From: Calvatia gigantea
Taxonomy: Eukaryota; Basidiomycota; Agaricomycetes; Agaricales; Lycoperdaceae
DNA: 64,000 bases
Reading direction: 5' to 3'
Assembly: GCA_025093985.1 (NCBI GenBank)
Contig: JACAAK010000012.1
Coordinates: forward strand, 1,178,001-1,242,000
The translations under genes were made by a program, and so were the position numbers. Positions 25,649 through 36,576 of this stretch are shown here, piece after piece (the first letter of the stretch is position 1; every line of letters begins with the position of its first letter). A model generated the notes under the pieces. It did no database searches. It was not told where the DNA came from and saw only the letters and a list, made by a program, of their open reading frames with translations.

Positions 25649-26715
25649 TTTATTGAATAAGGGGGCAAAAAACTGCGGAACATCGTAACACACACAGCCT
25701 TCGCGCTCAGCGTAAGATAATTGTTTGTTCTTTTGTCAGTGTAAGTGTTCTTCTTCTGGATGTGAGAGAATGTCTTCCTGTGAGTTATTGATATGCCGCA
25801 GGGAGAAAGCCAAGGAATAGTGCGAGCGGCTTGTCACACTCTACGGAGGCTTATAACGTGACTATCTTTCCCTGTGTCAAGATCAACAACCAATGCAACA
25901 GGGTTGTTCTATCCCCAGTGGCCACATCCTCGTAGTTACTATATGTCATGCGGTTCCGCGATCTCGACCGTACAATCTACAACTCCCTCCATGCCTGCTT
26001 GCCTCTGCCATCTTGTCTACTTATTTTGATGCAGATCCCTCAAGGTGCCAACTCACCAAATGCACCAGCCGGACTGCGGAATGTACCTACCGTAAGTACT
26101 TTCATTTGTGTTTGAATCAGTTCGTTTCTTCACCTGTATGATTTCATTTTCCCTTTTACATGAATCTATTTCGGATCTCTTGGCTGTGCCCCAGTCTCTG
26201 TATCATTCGAAGTTCGAACTACCGAACTAACGCAGATTGTATTTATTTCTCATGACTTAGAATGAATGCCTTTGACCAAATGGGGGTTTCTTCAGGTGAC
26301 TCAGAATTACAGTAAGTGCGTACTTATTCACTTCAAGTCGCCCTCCTATTCAAATTGATTGCTAAGGAATGTATAAGCATTGAAAGTAGTGCATAGGCAA
26401 GTACATCTATATTATTGATTTAAAATCAGCTAAGCTGATCCAAACAATCTACAGCATACGGCGTGGTACAGTCCAATCTAGAAATGAGCGGAGTTGGTTG
26501 GGATTCTAGAATTTTCTGATCCTTACGGGAAGTCACTACTTATGCCTTCTGCTTCTGGGGCTGTATTCGCATACCGCACTCGGAATGGCCGTTTTTCGGC
26601 CAGTCAGTGACGGTTGTAGATCCGGTTCCAATATCGGAATGATTATGACATCACTGTGTGATGCGTTTCTGCCATTATAAGAATCCAAGATTTCTCTTTT
26701 CCTCTTGCATTCAAG
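25649..26715. other. Intergenic stretch with no supportable gene
   Basis: About 1.07 kb, AT-rich in places, with short frames only. A possible orphan exon (26264-26291) ending at GTGACT is too short to assign. Confidence 0.4.
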
Positions 26716-27388
26716 ATGAGCCGGGATAACGGAAACAAACTTCAAAATAACATGGTTAGCGAGGAGCGTAAGTTGATCGTTTTTATATCCCAGTAAACGC
26801 TTGCTCATTTTTTTTACTCTAGCGTCGCCCGACCAGAAGTATCATAACAATGAAGTCTTATTTGTCGTCAAAAGTGGCGCATTCTCGATTTCCTCCTCTA
26901 CGTACACTATCGACGATTTTTCCATCACCAGTGGAGAAGATCCAGATCGCGAGATAGCCAAAGGCCAAACCCGTACTTGGACTGGAACCGGCGGGGGCCC
27001 CTTCATCTTCCGGGTCGGTCGCAAGAAGAGCTCCTCAGTCGCATCCTTTTGGAGAAATAACTTCGAGGCGAACGAAAGTACTTTTGGTAACTACCCTAAC
27101 GACCTTAACTTCGCCTTCGTTGGGCCGCTCGATTTTGTTGTGACTGTGGATGGGGTCAGGACGACTTATCGCATTGCAAAGTGCGGCCTCGGACAGGGCC
27201 AGGCGTTCGTGACAAATAACTGGTGGATCGCCGTGGGTGGAGCGGTGTCAGTGGGTGATAACCATATCAGATGCGAGGCATATGCGCATGAGACGGGGGG
27301 CAGGCTGTATTTTACATTCCATCGTGGTGGAAACAGGCCCGTCGCGGCCAATGAGATTGACATTGCCTCTATCTCTACTTCTCCTTAA
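26716..27388 (+). CDS. Unrecognised 205-aa beta-rich protein
   Basis: Two exons (26716-26767 and 26823-27388) join in phase to 205 aa, starting MSRDNGNKLQNNMVSEE. The body alternates hydrophobic residues as in a beta-sandwich (VLFVVKSGAFSISSSTYTID, LDFVVTVDGVRTTYRI, NNWWIAVGGAVSVGDNHIRC, GRLYFTFHRGG). There is a Gly/Thr-rich stretch (QTRTWTGTGGGPFIFRVG), only two cysteines, no signal peptide and no membrane helix. I know no family match. Its place between a lectin-like gene and other small intracellular-type proteins suggests membership of the same accessory set, which is inference. Confidence 0.75.
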
Positions 27389-27916
27389 GTTAGTGGGTAG
27401 AAATTCTCGTATATGTAGTGTGCATAGTATAGAACTTGGAACCAGAAAACTCTCTGGGTCCTGTCAAGTGCATCACCATTCTTCAAAGGGTGTTAGTTTG
27501 AGTGTGAACGACGAGGCATACCGATGAGAGAAGTGGTATAAAAAAAATAAAAAAGAGACGTGCCAAAATGAGAAGGCGATGCGTCGAGTCCAGTTCAATG
27601 GCATCATCTGGTATGAATGCTTTCTTCTAGATATCGATCCCGGACGTCTTAGTAAGAACTTGGGCTAGGATAATCTGAATAAAATTAAGGATACAACACC
27701 GGTGAATGCCAATGTAGTAGAGCCCGCTACGATAACAAATTGAACTCGTTGCTTGGTACTGGCGGCACAGAACGTTGTCTGCGAGAAAATCGAAATCAGG
27801 AGTTGTTCGACAACTCGGAGGTATTAATAGACGATAGACGTTTCATAAGAGCGAAAAAAAAACATATGTATACCTAGTACGTAGCTACGTCTCATAATCC
27901 CAAACCATACCGTCAT
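27389..27916. other. Convergent intergenic region
   Basis: About 530 bp between converging genes. It contains an A-rich run at 27541-27552 and, at 27885-27916, sequence repeated at 29425-29465 downstream of the paralogous gene, so part of it belongs to the tandem duplication. Confidence 0.4.
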
Positions 27917-28501
27917 TTATTGAGCGGCTTCAGTAGTATCGCGCTGCAAGATGAATTGATGATTGGCGTATGTAAGCACCCAGTAACTAGCGAGCTCGAG
28001 GGAACGAAAGGGAAACGTCCAGACGGGTATAGTTGGATCGTGGAAGGGCTTCAAGTCTTTAGACTCCTTGATATCCTCAATGAATAACGCGATGGTCGGA
28101 TTGACCTTAGCTGGGTAAGTATTCCTATGAAGACTCGAGTATCAGTTGGGAAATAGACAATTGAAAGGATCTACTATACCCTGCGGTTTCTGAAACCGGA
28201 AGACCCCGACTTTCATACTCCCTCGTGAGGGCCGTTATTGGTTTTAACCGGCCTTCGAACCAGTAATACCCTGTCGCGATGTTATTGGTGGCCAGTACGT
28301 GCTTAGTACATGTATGTCGACGGCTTACCTTTTGAACCAAAACGAGCGTCTCTGGGTAGGATTAATCACATAGGGCTTCCGAGACGAGAGGGACGCCACT
28401 CACGCCCAGTCATGCCGGTCGTCAATATTTGTAGAGGCTAGAGTCAGACTTGCAGATACACCCAGGTTATGGGATCGGATGAAGATCGATTTTTGAGCCA
28501 T
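27917..28501 (-). pseudogene. Paralog A of the tandem pair, apparently broken
   Basis: Start (28501) and end (27917) match the neighbouring paralog at 29474-30504: exon 1 SIFIRSHNLGVSASLTLAST to HDWA, exon 2 DARFGSK, exon 3 GYYWFEGRLKP, last exon NPTIALFIEDIK to WVLTYANHQFILQRD. Compared with the neighbour about 230 bp of the middle is missing, so GRLKP runs out of frame into the next conserved piece (PHEGV), and there the neighbour's Trp codon (HEGIW) is TGA. The final join (CGCAG|gtatag to the last exon) keeps the same phase as the neighbour. I read it as a recently decayed duplicate; a shortened alternative product from another frame cannot be excluded. Confidence 0.6.
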
Positions 28502-28639
28502 TACTAGGTGCAGAAGGTAGGAGAGGTACTTGCTTAAAGGGGTTTTCACTTGAATTCGAAGGCAGAATCCTGTCGACGATATCACATCTACCACGGTCCC
28601 ATGTCCTTCCTGAACCTCAGAATTTGGCACTCGATTCGG

Positions 28640-29473
28640 CGTAAGTGCAGGTACTTAGATTGTGACGGGAATGGGTAGTGCGGCGTGCCTCGATGCCCCC
28701 CAAAATTCAGGAAGGTTTGGGTTGACCTGCTTTAAGTTACATCAGAAGATGTCCAGTATTGAAGGGTCACTCGAATAGATTCGACTAGGCCTGGGCAACG
28801 TGCAGATGGGGTTGAACACGTAACGGTTGACAATTGGAAACACAGACCTTGAATATCGGAGTCGGCGATGGCTTCTTGACTTCATGGGAATGAACAGAAT
28901 TTTGACGGGGATCTCCGAGAACCAAGAAGGTTTGGGCTGACCTTGATTCTATGTGGCCAGGATTCGAGGGTCGATCCAATATATCCGAAGCGATTTGGAT
29001 GATTAGAAGCAGAGCCTAGGGGCCAGTTGATTATCGGTTTGGGCTTCTTTTATTTTATGTAAGGATCTCCTTTGTTAGTGTCACTTGACTTCCTCGTTTA
29101 AGTCTTGCCGGTTGATTTGTGCGATCATGCCTCCTTCTCAACGTCTGGACATCCTAGTAAACTCTTTGATACTCTGCGGTACTAATTAATCTCTGCCCGC
29201 GGGACGTTGATCACGGCGATAGTAAGCGTAAAGTGGCGAGCGCCTACGTAGAGCTTGTTACAATGATCAAGCTAATTGCCTGCCTGGCTGACCGCAGAGC
29301 CCATGAAAATCGGAACCATAAACTTAATCCCAACACGACGATACTAACAACCTAACAAGTTACATGGGCGATCACAAAAGAAGAAAAAATCGATATAGTA
29401 CATATGTAGTTATGTACATCTTACAATCCCAAACCATGCCGCACCTACCATTATCAAGGATCGACGACATATG
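28640..29473. repeat. Repeated upstream segments of the tandem paralogs
   Basis: Three related segments carry the same order of short blocks (ATGCCC...CAGGAAGGTT, GTCCAGTAT-GAAGGGT, AGATTCGACT...GCAACGTG): 28670-28805 upstream of paralog A, a weaker third copy at 28840-28985, and 30755-30890 upstream of paralog B. They show that duplication included the promoter, with one promoter copy left without a gene. The remainder (29000-29470) holds no gene that I can support. Confidence 0.6.
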
Positions 29474-30504
29474 CTACTTGGCTTTAGTATCATCACGGTT
29501 AAGGGTGAATCGGCCGCTGGCATATGTGAGTACATAGTAACTAGCTTCCGCAAGCTCAGAAGCAGGCGACGACCAAACAGGTGTAGCTGCATTGGACTTC
29601 GAGTCCTTGGTCGGCGGCTTAACATCCTCAACGAATAACGCGATGGTTGGATTGAGCGTGGCCTTGAAAGAGCTTCTATAAATCGGACCCGGATATTAAT
29701 TGAGAACCAAAAAATCGAAAAGATCTGCTTTACATTACTGTTTCTTTTGAGAGGATGGAAGGAGGGCGAGTTACAGGGCCAGAAAACGAGGCTGCGTTCG
29801 GTTCCACGTTGAGAAAATGTATAATAGGATGGCCCCCACATACCAATTCCAACCTCAACACCACTGGATATTTGAGTGCCATTGATCACTTCGAATTCAT
29901 CTGCTTCCAAACCCTCGTCAGGTTCTGGGATCTGTGTGGGAATTTTAGCAGCAACAAAATCCTCAGTGTGTAAGTTATACCCACGGAGAATACGAATGTA
30001 GGAAGAGCTCCAGTTCCAAATTCCCTCGTGAGGGTTGTTTTGTGGCGGAACTGGCATCGAACCATAAATATAAGGGACAGATGGAGGAGGACCTTACTTA
30101 CATCGATGGGGACATAGGTCAAACCTGAATCTGGGCTGTGCGAGCCGGGCAAGGATTTGGTGAATGCAGGGGAGCTAGAAGGACGCCTGAAGTTGAACAC
30201 CGTTTCCAGTCAAGTAGACGAAAGCGTTCTTACCCTGGTTTAAAATCGCCTTCAAGCCAATAATACCCTATCGCAATGTTATTGGTGGTCGGTACGCGGC
30301 TAGTACATGTACGTAGGCGACCTACCTGTTGCGTTAAAGCGGGCGTCTCTGGATAGAAATTACATAGGACTTCCGACACAAGAGGGATACCACTTACGCC
30401 CAGTCCTGTCGATTGTCGCCATTCGTAAAGGCTAGAGTGAGAGTTGCCGATACACCCAAGTCCTGGGCGCGGATAAAGATTGACTTGGTCTTAGACCCAG
30501 ACAT
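29474..30504 (-). CDS. Unrecognised protein, intact paralog B of the tandem pair
   Basis: Reading left from the ATG at 30504: MSGSKTKSIFIRAQDLGVSA to RQDWA; DARFNAT; GYYWLEGDFKPG; RPSSSPAFTKSLPGSHSPDS to GLTYVPIDV; then IPPQNNPHEGIWNWSSSYIR and a Glu/Asp-rich stretch (PEPDEGLEADEFEVING); last exon SSFKATLNPTIALFVEDVK to ASYYVLTYASGRFTLNRDD. Joins are in phase except that the intron before the last exon (about 29695-29850) is picked from several options. No signal peptide or membrane helix. I do not recognise the family; predicted character is beta-rich and cytosolic. Its decayed tandem copy lies immediately downstream, sharing both flanks. Confidence 0.65.
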
Positions 30505-30989
30505 CGTTTGTAGAGAGGGTAAGTGTGTACGAGGGGATTGAAGTTGCCAGTAAAATCCAGTTTCCAATTTATAGCATAAAATGGATCGCTGAATGCTGAG
30601 TCAACGACAGAAGCCTTGAAAACCGTCGTCGTACGGGGCTTGTGGCATGCTTGATGACTTTACATTTGCCACGGCCTCATCCCTGTTCAGTATTACTGAA
30701 CCTCAGATTTTCTGATTTGACATTCCATTCCAGCGAAGGTACTTGCATTGTGACGGGTACCTCGATGCCCGGTGTTCCCCAAGAACCAGGAAGGTTCGGG
30801 TGGATATTCGCTTCATCAAAAGATGAGTCCAGTATCGAAGGGTTGGTCGAATACAGTAGATTCGACTGGGTCTCCGCAACGTGTTGACGCAACGCTTCTT
30901 TTACCGCCACCATCACCCGGCCGTGGAAAATCTTCCTAGAACATCTCACCATTCGCCTCAAGGCCTCATCGATCATTACTCATTAATCA

Positions 30990-32394
30990 TTGATGGCTCG
31001 CTGCCCTCGTTTATTCTTCCTTTCGGATTTTATCATTATCGGTGACAATCGCGACCTCGGCATTATGAAGATCTGATGACGATAGGCTTACATCACCTGT
31101 ACAGTGAGGATCCTGCACGCCCCACTACTTCGGCGTCCCTCTCCTTTTACGGTAACGAGGTTTGTCCTCGCCCCCCGTTCTTCCTGCTCCTCGCTGACGA
31201 ACCAATAGTGCCACCCACAGGCCGGCTCTCATCGCTACAGCGCACGCAATGGAACCGTCTGTCCGCATCCGTCGTCTCCACTGCCATACAATTTTACAAC
31301 CCGTTTCTGGCCCATCCATGCCATACAGACGTACCTACGGCACCTATCCTACGTCATCTCTCACCCGTTGACGTCCACTCATCCCTCAATGCCTTTACTG
31401 ATGCCATCGTCAGCCCCGACCACTGTGGCCCTTCACGGCCCCACCCACTGCTACTCCATGTGCCACACCCTTCCACACACCACGCGCCATTAGGCCCCTA
31501 GGACGCGTCCATGACATTCACCCATCCCTCGCCCACGCTATGCCGCTCTTTACCCCCTGCAAATGGTCTCCTCACGCTTGTCTAGACGCGCCCACGCGCA
31601 GGCCTACTCCACTATGCTCTCTCGACCTACAACCATTAGCGTCCGGATTCTCAAGGAGTTCATGATTCGTATGTTATCCAATTATTGTTCAAGAACGATG
31701 TCCGATTTATTTCGCAGTTCTTAGAATATCAACTCCCCTGGATTGGTCGTTCAGGAGGTGGGGAGCTACTCACACCCACGGACTCACAGTTATCGCACAC
31801 ACGAGCCGTCCTCGCGTCAAAATACATTTCGAAATTCGATACCGCCGTTTTAGTAGCCGCGAATCTCTTCATCATACCACGGAGTTTTCGTCAGCATAGT
31901 GAGCCATGATGAGTACCAGCAAACGAGCGCAATTATCTGTGGTTCAGAGCGAACTTGCGCACCGGCAGTCCTGGTCCATCCGGTGCGATTATTTTCGCAA
32001 GGTCGTGCCCTCATTTTCTTCTGACTTGCTGGGCCTCCGATGGCTATGACCATGGCCGATCCTGGTATACAGTAAATACGTGCTTATTATGGAGTCCTTC
32101 GAGAGCCGCACCGTGCGTCGTGGAGGAAACACCCTTTGTGGTGACGCCCGATGATCAAAGACGTTACTTAGCACGCTCTCCGAATCAATGATCGCAATGG
32201 AAACTTGTTTCTCCAGCCCAGCACCCGTTTCAGTACGACAGGTATCCAGCTCCCCACATGCAAGAAAGAAAAAGGCACTGGGGCAACATCGCGATAATGA
32301 TAAGCGCCCCCGATTGTTGAGTGATCTATTAATTCGTCGAAAGTGAGAGCCGATGACGGAATGCGCAAGACGGCAGAATCGCGGGCCGAATGGC
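30990..32394. other. Intergenic region with a gene-less promoter copy
   Basis: No gene is supportable. A 142-codon open frame (31076-31501) is Pro/His-rich without a family match. The segment 31955-32110 resembles the promoter of the 213-aa family gene at 34811-35655 read on its strand: shared blocks include CGGCAGTCCTGGTC, GTAAATACGTG in TATA position, and GAGTCCTTCGAGAGCC. No matching coding sequence follows, so it looks like a leftover of a lost or rearranged copy. Confidence 0.5.
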
Positions 32395-32612
32395 AATCTC
32401 CAATGGTGCAAGACGTCAGTCAACGTCAATGATACTTATTTCATCAAGTTAGGGACAGATTCAAGGTCACACAACCACTGGCAGATTTTGAAAGATTTGC
32501 CAGCCTATGTAGCTTCGCCATATATACTTGAAGTACATCCGGCGCTAACTTCTGCACCCTTGTTTTTCTCCGACGGCCATCGTAATCATGGCTTATGCCG
32601 ATATAAATACGC
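32395..32612 (+). promoter_or_regulatory. Shared upstream motif and TATA box of family copy 1
   Basis: CTCCAATGGTGCAAGACGTCAGTCAACGTCAATG is split here as CTCCAATGGTGCAAGACGTC followed by AGTCAACGTCAATG (32398-32432). Nearly the same sequence lies upstream of two other copies (45060-45107 and, inverted, 35886-35925). GATATAAATAC at 32600-32610 is a TATA box about 85 bp before the ATG, also conserved. CGTCA half sites suggest a bZIP-type factor, by inference. Confidence 0.65.
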
Positions 32613-32690
32613 GATTGGCACCCTTCGAGAACACTATCCAATTCATCCCAAACGCGCCTTTGTACTATAAGACTCGGTTCATTCCTCGGA

Positions 32691-34290
32691 ATGACTACCA
32701 ATTCCTTCAGGGTTGTGCTCGGTATGCCGCTTATGAATTATGTACGTTCTTAAAGTCCCCGACTCTGCGAAGCAAGAGGAGGGTTCTGTCGGGTGAGAAT
32801 GACTGCCATTCTCTCTGCCAAAGCACCGTCCCGTGGGAATGATGTGAATCATTTCCCTGATTGATTGAGCTTCAAAGCCCTCGCCTTGCTCAGGCCTAGC
32901 CCAGACCTATAAGTACATTAAATTATGATGAAGTACTTACGCCATCGGTCCATGACCTACATTACTTCACTGCCCTACTTTGAGGTGTCAATTACTACAA
33001 TATAATCCTGACTCCTAAGAACAAATCTCACTTCATGAAGCGCGCCACAGTGACAGTTACGCAACGCGGAATGATGATTAAAGTACGTGTCTATTTTCGG
33101 AACACACTCGCCTACATCAAACCACCCACACAACAATGCATATACGCAGTAAAACAAAAGGAAATATACGTTCGGAGTCACACAGAATGAATACATAAAG
33201 TGAAATAAATGAAAGTGGCCGGAGCCATGACCAAGAAAGACAGACACAAGTGGGATAAAAGGAACGTGAGGCACCGTGGAGTGGGAAGCTGTCGGCTGTC
33301 AATTCCCTCATTGTACCGAAGTGCGGGAGGTGAAGTGGTTGATCCATAACAAGAATGCAAAAGCACCAAGGAGGAGAGGAACGACTCCAGCTGTGCCTCG
33401 CACGATGGCTCGCTGGCCTGACATTGGAATAAAATCGTGCGAAGACAAAAAATTGGATTATGTCAAAGAGTCGGGGACTGGTGCTCTGAGCGCCTTTACG
33501 ATACTTACTGTTTAGATAGATCAAACAGTGTTACAGGACTTGGCGGGGAACGGCTATGCTTTGTGCTTGTCGAATACCGTCAATGACACCAACAATGTCG
33601 TCGCTGTTGCCATCCAGGCCGGGGGTAAGCACATTGCCATCGTCAACGGTACCAGGTAATAGTCAACAAAGCCTCAGACTACAGCGTCAACAACGCATTC
33701 AGTTGGGTCGTGAGATACTCTATGGCTGGTAGCAAAAAGCTTTGGGAATCGGGAGGCAGTAGGTAAATTTTCCAATATGTAAACACCAATCGCCAAAGTT
33801 CATTTAGTCAGAGTCAATGTTGCGTCTGCAATAAAGACAATCGAACTCGGTCAAGGTTATAGGCTCGAAAATTGGCCCACAGCTCCTCAGATTTTTAATC
33901 AGGCTACTATGGACACCTTGCAATTCAATCCCGTCGAGATTGACGCCGCGCCCGTTGTGTACTTGGACCGGCTTGGCACCCACAATGGCAGGTCGAAGCA
34001 GACGTTCGAGGTTGCAGTCTCCAGTGAGCAAAATGCTCAACTGATCATTTTTTTTGAGAAGCTGATTCACTCCCGTTACAGTCTACGTCGCTCCCAGCCT
34101 CACCTTGTCAGGCAACATTGTGACTCTCACACCGAAGCGAACTGCGAAAGTCTTTTTCCAACAATTCATCGAAACCAGTGGAATGACTTCTATAAGTGAT
34201 ATGTATTTGGCAGTCGACATCGACCTCACGAATCGACCAGCTGGCCAACTTCTAACCCTTGACTCGGACAGAAGATGGACGAAATCTTGA
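32691..34290 (+). CDS. 213-aa family protein, copy 1 (intron 1 enlarged by a repeat)
   Basis: Exons 32691-32721, 33520-33624, 33678-33758, 33808-34023 and 34082-34290 are 31, 105, 81, 216 and 209 nt, identical in length to those of the copy at 45505, and give 213 aa. All introns are phase 1. Landmarks: MTTNSFRVVL, LQDLAGNGYALCLSNTVND, SWVVRYSMAGSKKLWESGG, LGQGYRLENWPTAPQIFNQ, EIDAAPVVYLDRLGTHNGRS, LTLSGNIVTLTPKRTAKVFF, SGMTSISDMYLAVDIDLTNR. Predicted mostly beta strand, no signal peptide, family unknown to me. Intron 1 is 798 nt instead of about 55 because it holds a 0.75-kb repeat also found at 44.25-45.0 kb. The coding frame is undamaged. Confidence 0.88.
32757..33500. mobile_element. Repeat R, copy 1, inside intron 1 of the 213-aa family gene
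   Basis: About 744 bp nearly identical to 44253-45000. It begins CCCCGACTCTGCGAAGCAAG and ends near GGTGCTCTGAGCGCC; close to its right end CAAAGAGTCGGGGACT is the inverted complement of its start, suggesting inverted ends of about 11-13 bp, but 17 bp beyond that point are still shared by both copies. The longest open frame (minus, 32975-33274, conserved in both copies) shows no known domain. No target duplication is clear. Probably a non-autonomous element. Confidence 0.65.
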
Positions 34291-34810
34291 AAGCCTCGTA
34301 CTTTTCTTGCACAGCGGCTAAGGAACTATGTTTCATCTAGGGACATAGTAGTAGTAGGAACAAGAAGAGCCAATATAGCATGTTCTCTCATTTTATGCAA
34401 TATTGCCATTTTCATGAGTCATACTACGTTTCTCTCGGGAACATTGGGTAGTTCCCGCCGTGTAGTTAAAACAATGTTGTGTTTCTTCCATTGTGCTCAA
34501 ATATACAATAAAACGGTTGGCGGTGATGTACGAATCCGAAGATGCATCAGCAAATATGGCATACTGACTTACTAGCGCGATGACTGGGTCGCGAAAAATT
34601 TGGCGGAGTTCTCGTAACCGCCGCCCTCCCACATACCAACACCGCCCTCCACGTATCACCCACCATCCTCATCACTGTACTTGGAATCGCAGATCTGTCA
34701 ATGGCAGAAAAAAGACTCGGATTCAACATACACTACACCATCGAATATCCGAATACACTGGATACACACAACGGTAATTCAACACAAGAAAATTACAATA
34801 CTTTCAGCCT
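34291..34810. other. Convergent intergenic spacer between family copies 1 and 2
   Basis: About 520 bp between converging stop codons. Only short frames; nothing recognised. Confidence 0.4.
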
Positions 34811-35655
34811 TTAGGACTTCGTCCACCTCCTGTCGTCGCCGAGGGTGAGAGTTTGGCCGGTTGGTTTAGTCGTAAGGTCGATGTCGACTGGCAAATACAT
34901 GTCACTCAGAGAAGTCATGCCACTGGTTTCGATGAATTGTTGGAAAAAGACTTTCGCAGTTCGCTTCGGCGTGAGAGTTACGGAATTGCCGGACAAGGCC
35001 AAGAAGGGCGCGATGTAGACTAAAAAAAGAATCAATCGCTCCGCTTATCACAGAAATGACCAGTTTTACGTACTGGGCATCGGGCCGTCGAACGTCTGCT
35101 GCGATTTGCCATTGTGGGTGCCAAGCTGCTCCAAGTACACAACTGGCGCGGCGTCGACCGTGACCGGATTGAATCTTAAGGCGTTCTTGATGTCGTGATT
35201 GAAGATCTCAGGAGGGGCGACCCAGTTTGGGAGCCTATAACCTTGTTCGAGGTCGACCGGTTTGACAGCAGATCCTACCTCGACTTTGACTGAACAAACA
35301 TTAATAATTGGTATTCCCTCAATAGAGAAACTGCTTACCGCCCCCTGACTGCCAGGCCTTTTGGCTAGCGGCCACGAAGTATTTCACGACCCAACTGAAG
35401 CTATTTCTGGCGCTGTAATCTGGAGTTTGTCAACCGAAAAGTATCGTTGACGATAGCTACACGCTTACCCTTGGCTTGAAGGGCAACAGCGACGACGTTA
35501 TTGGTGTCGTTAACAGTGTTCGACATGCACAAAGCGTAGCCGTTGTCCCCCAAATCTTTCAAGACTCCTGGAGCTATTTAAAAAAAATGGGTATCTCAAG
35601 AACGCAGGTGCAGAAGCGACATACCGAGCGCAACCGTGAAGCTATTGGTAGTCAT
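34811..35655 (-). CDS. 213-aa family protein, copy 2
   Basis: Inverted relative to copy 1 and converging with it. Start at 35655 (MTTNSFTVAL), first exon 35625-35655 (31 nt) and last exon 34811-35019 (209 nt), the same lengths as in copies 1 and 4; the three middle exons use GT-AG phase-1 introns at the same places. Landmarks: LKDLGDNGYALCMSNTVND, FSWVVKYFVAASQKAWQSGG, LEQGYRLPNWVAPPEIFN, VDAAPVVYLEQLGTHNGKS, FLALSGNSVTLTPKRTAKVF, SGMTSLSDMYLPVDIDLTTK, ending RRWTKS. No signal peptide. The C-terminal exon is especially close to copy 1 (about 85-90% by eye), pointing to recent duplication or conversion. Function unknown. Confidence 0.88.
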
Positions 35656-35726
35656 TGTGAGGGAAGGAACTGAGCTGGGTGTATTTGGATGGGCTGGATG
35701 ATGGCTCTCGAAGAACTCCATGGCGT

Positions 35727-35925
35727 GTATTTATACGAGTATAAGCCAAGATTACGATTATCAGCAACCCGGAAAGATCAGTACAAAGGCATGAATTTGC
35801 CAATCGGAAAACGATGGCGCCGATGCGACCAGGACTGCCGATACGTGACTTCGCCGTTAGATAAATTCCTGATAGTTGGCCGAATAGCATCGATGTTAAC
35901 TGACGTGTTGCACGTCTGGAGATTT
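35727..35925 (-). promoter_or_regulatory. Shared upstream motif and TATA box of family copy 2
   Basis: On the minus strand GTATAAATAC (35727-35736) lies about 75 bp upstream of the ATG. A CGTCAGTTAACATCGATG block (35886-35912) corresponds to the ACGTCAGTCAACGTCAATG motif of copies 1 and 4. The order motif - CGGCAGTCCTGGTCGCATC - TATA - ATG is as in copy 1's upstream region. Confidence 0.6.
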
Positions 35926-36576
35926 CCGTTCAAGTCGCGATTCTTCTTTACCGAGTTGTTTGTTGACCGTGTGCAGGGTGTGCTGTGTGGTTTCGAATCT
36001 GTTCCCCAATGGATGGAATCTAATCCACCTAGTCAACGAGATACCTGTCAGTGGCGCTGCCAGTTGACCGGGAGGGCCGGTGCGTGAATGTGGCGTGACA
36101 GGGGTGTCGATAGAACACCATTGACTGAGGAGGTCCTCAAAGAAGATGACCTGCGTACTGACCGCATGCAGCCAGGGCCCATGTACGGCATGTACTTACG
36201 CTGTCCATTTTCTCGAACAAGGTTGAGGGTGCCAACTCGGATCTGTCCCAAAATCGGGGGGATCTAATGCATGAATTCAACGAGATACTGTCAGTGGCGC
36301 TGCCAGTCGACCAGGATTGCCGATGCGTGGGTGGCATTGTTGGAGTAAGTACCATGGGCGTTGACTGAGGTGTTATGCTTCTGCGAGGCTGTTGGGATAT
36401 CGATGGAGAACTCAATGTGTACTGGACAACTTCCCGTAAGGATCAGAAAACCTGGAACCAACTCCGCCCATTTCTAAAGGACAAGTCTTCCCCAAGTTTA
36501 GTCAGCATAGAAGCAATTTCGGTGGTGGATGCCGAGTACCGCATCAGGTTGCGCTCGAAATTTCTCTACTTATGTT
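35926..36576. repeat. Intergenic region with a 60-bp direct repeat
   Basis: Two related segments, 36036-36097 and 36276-36340, share CTGTCAGTGGCGCTGCCAGT followed by CGACC and GGATGCCGATGCGTG-like sequence, about 240 bp apart. No gene is supportable. Confidence 0.5.

Noticed and set aside
31076..31501. 142-codon open frame as a gene
   Set aside because: Pro/His/Leu-rich with no family resemblance, no exon support, and stop-free frames of this length are expected in GC-rich stretches.
32975..33274. About 99-codon minus-strand frame in repeat R as a real gene
   Set aside because: It is conserved in the second copy only because the whole repeat is nearly identical; no domain, and non-coding parts are equally similar.
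32754..33479. Exact 13-bp terminal inverted repeats AGTCCCCGACTCT bounding repeat R
   Set aside because: The two copies remain similar for about 17 bp beyond the right-hand repeat, and the left match starts inside it, so these are not proven element ends.
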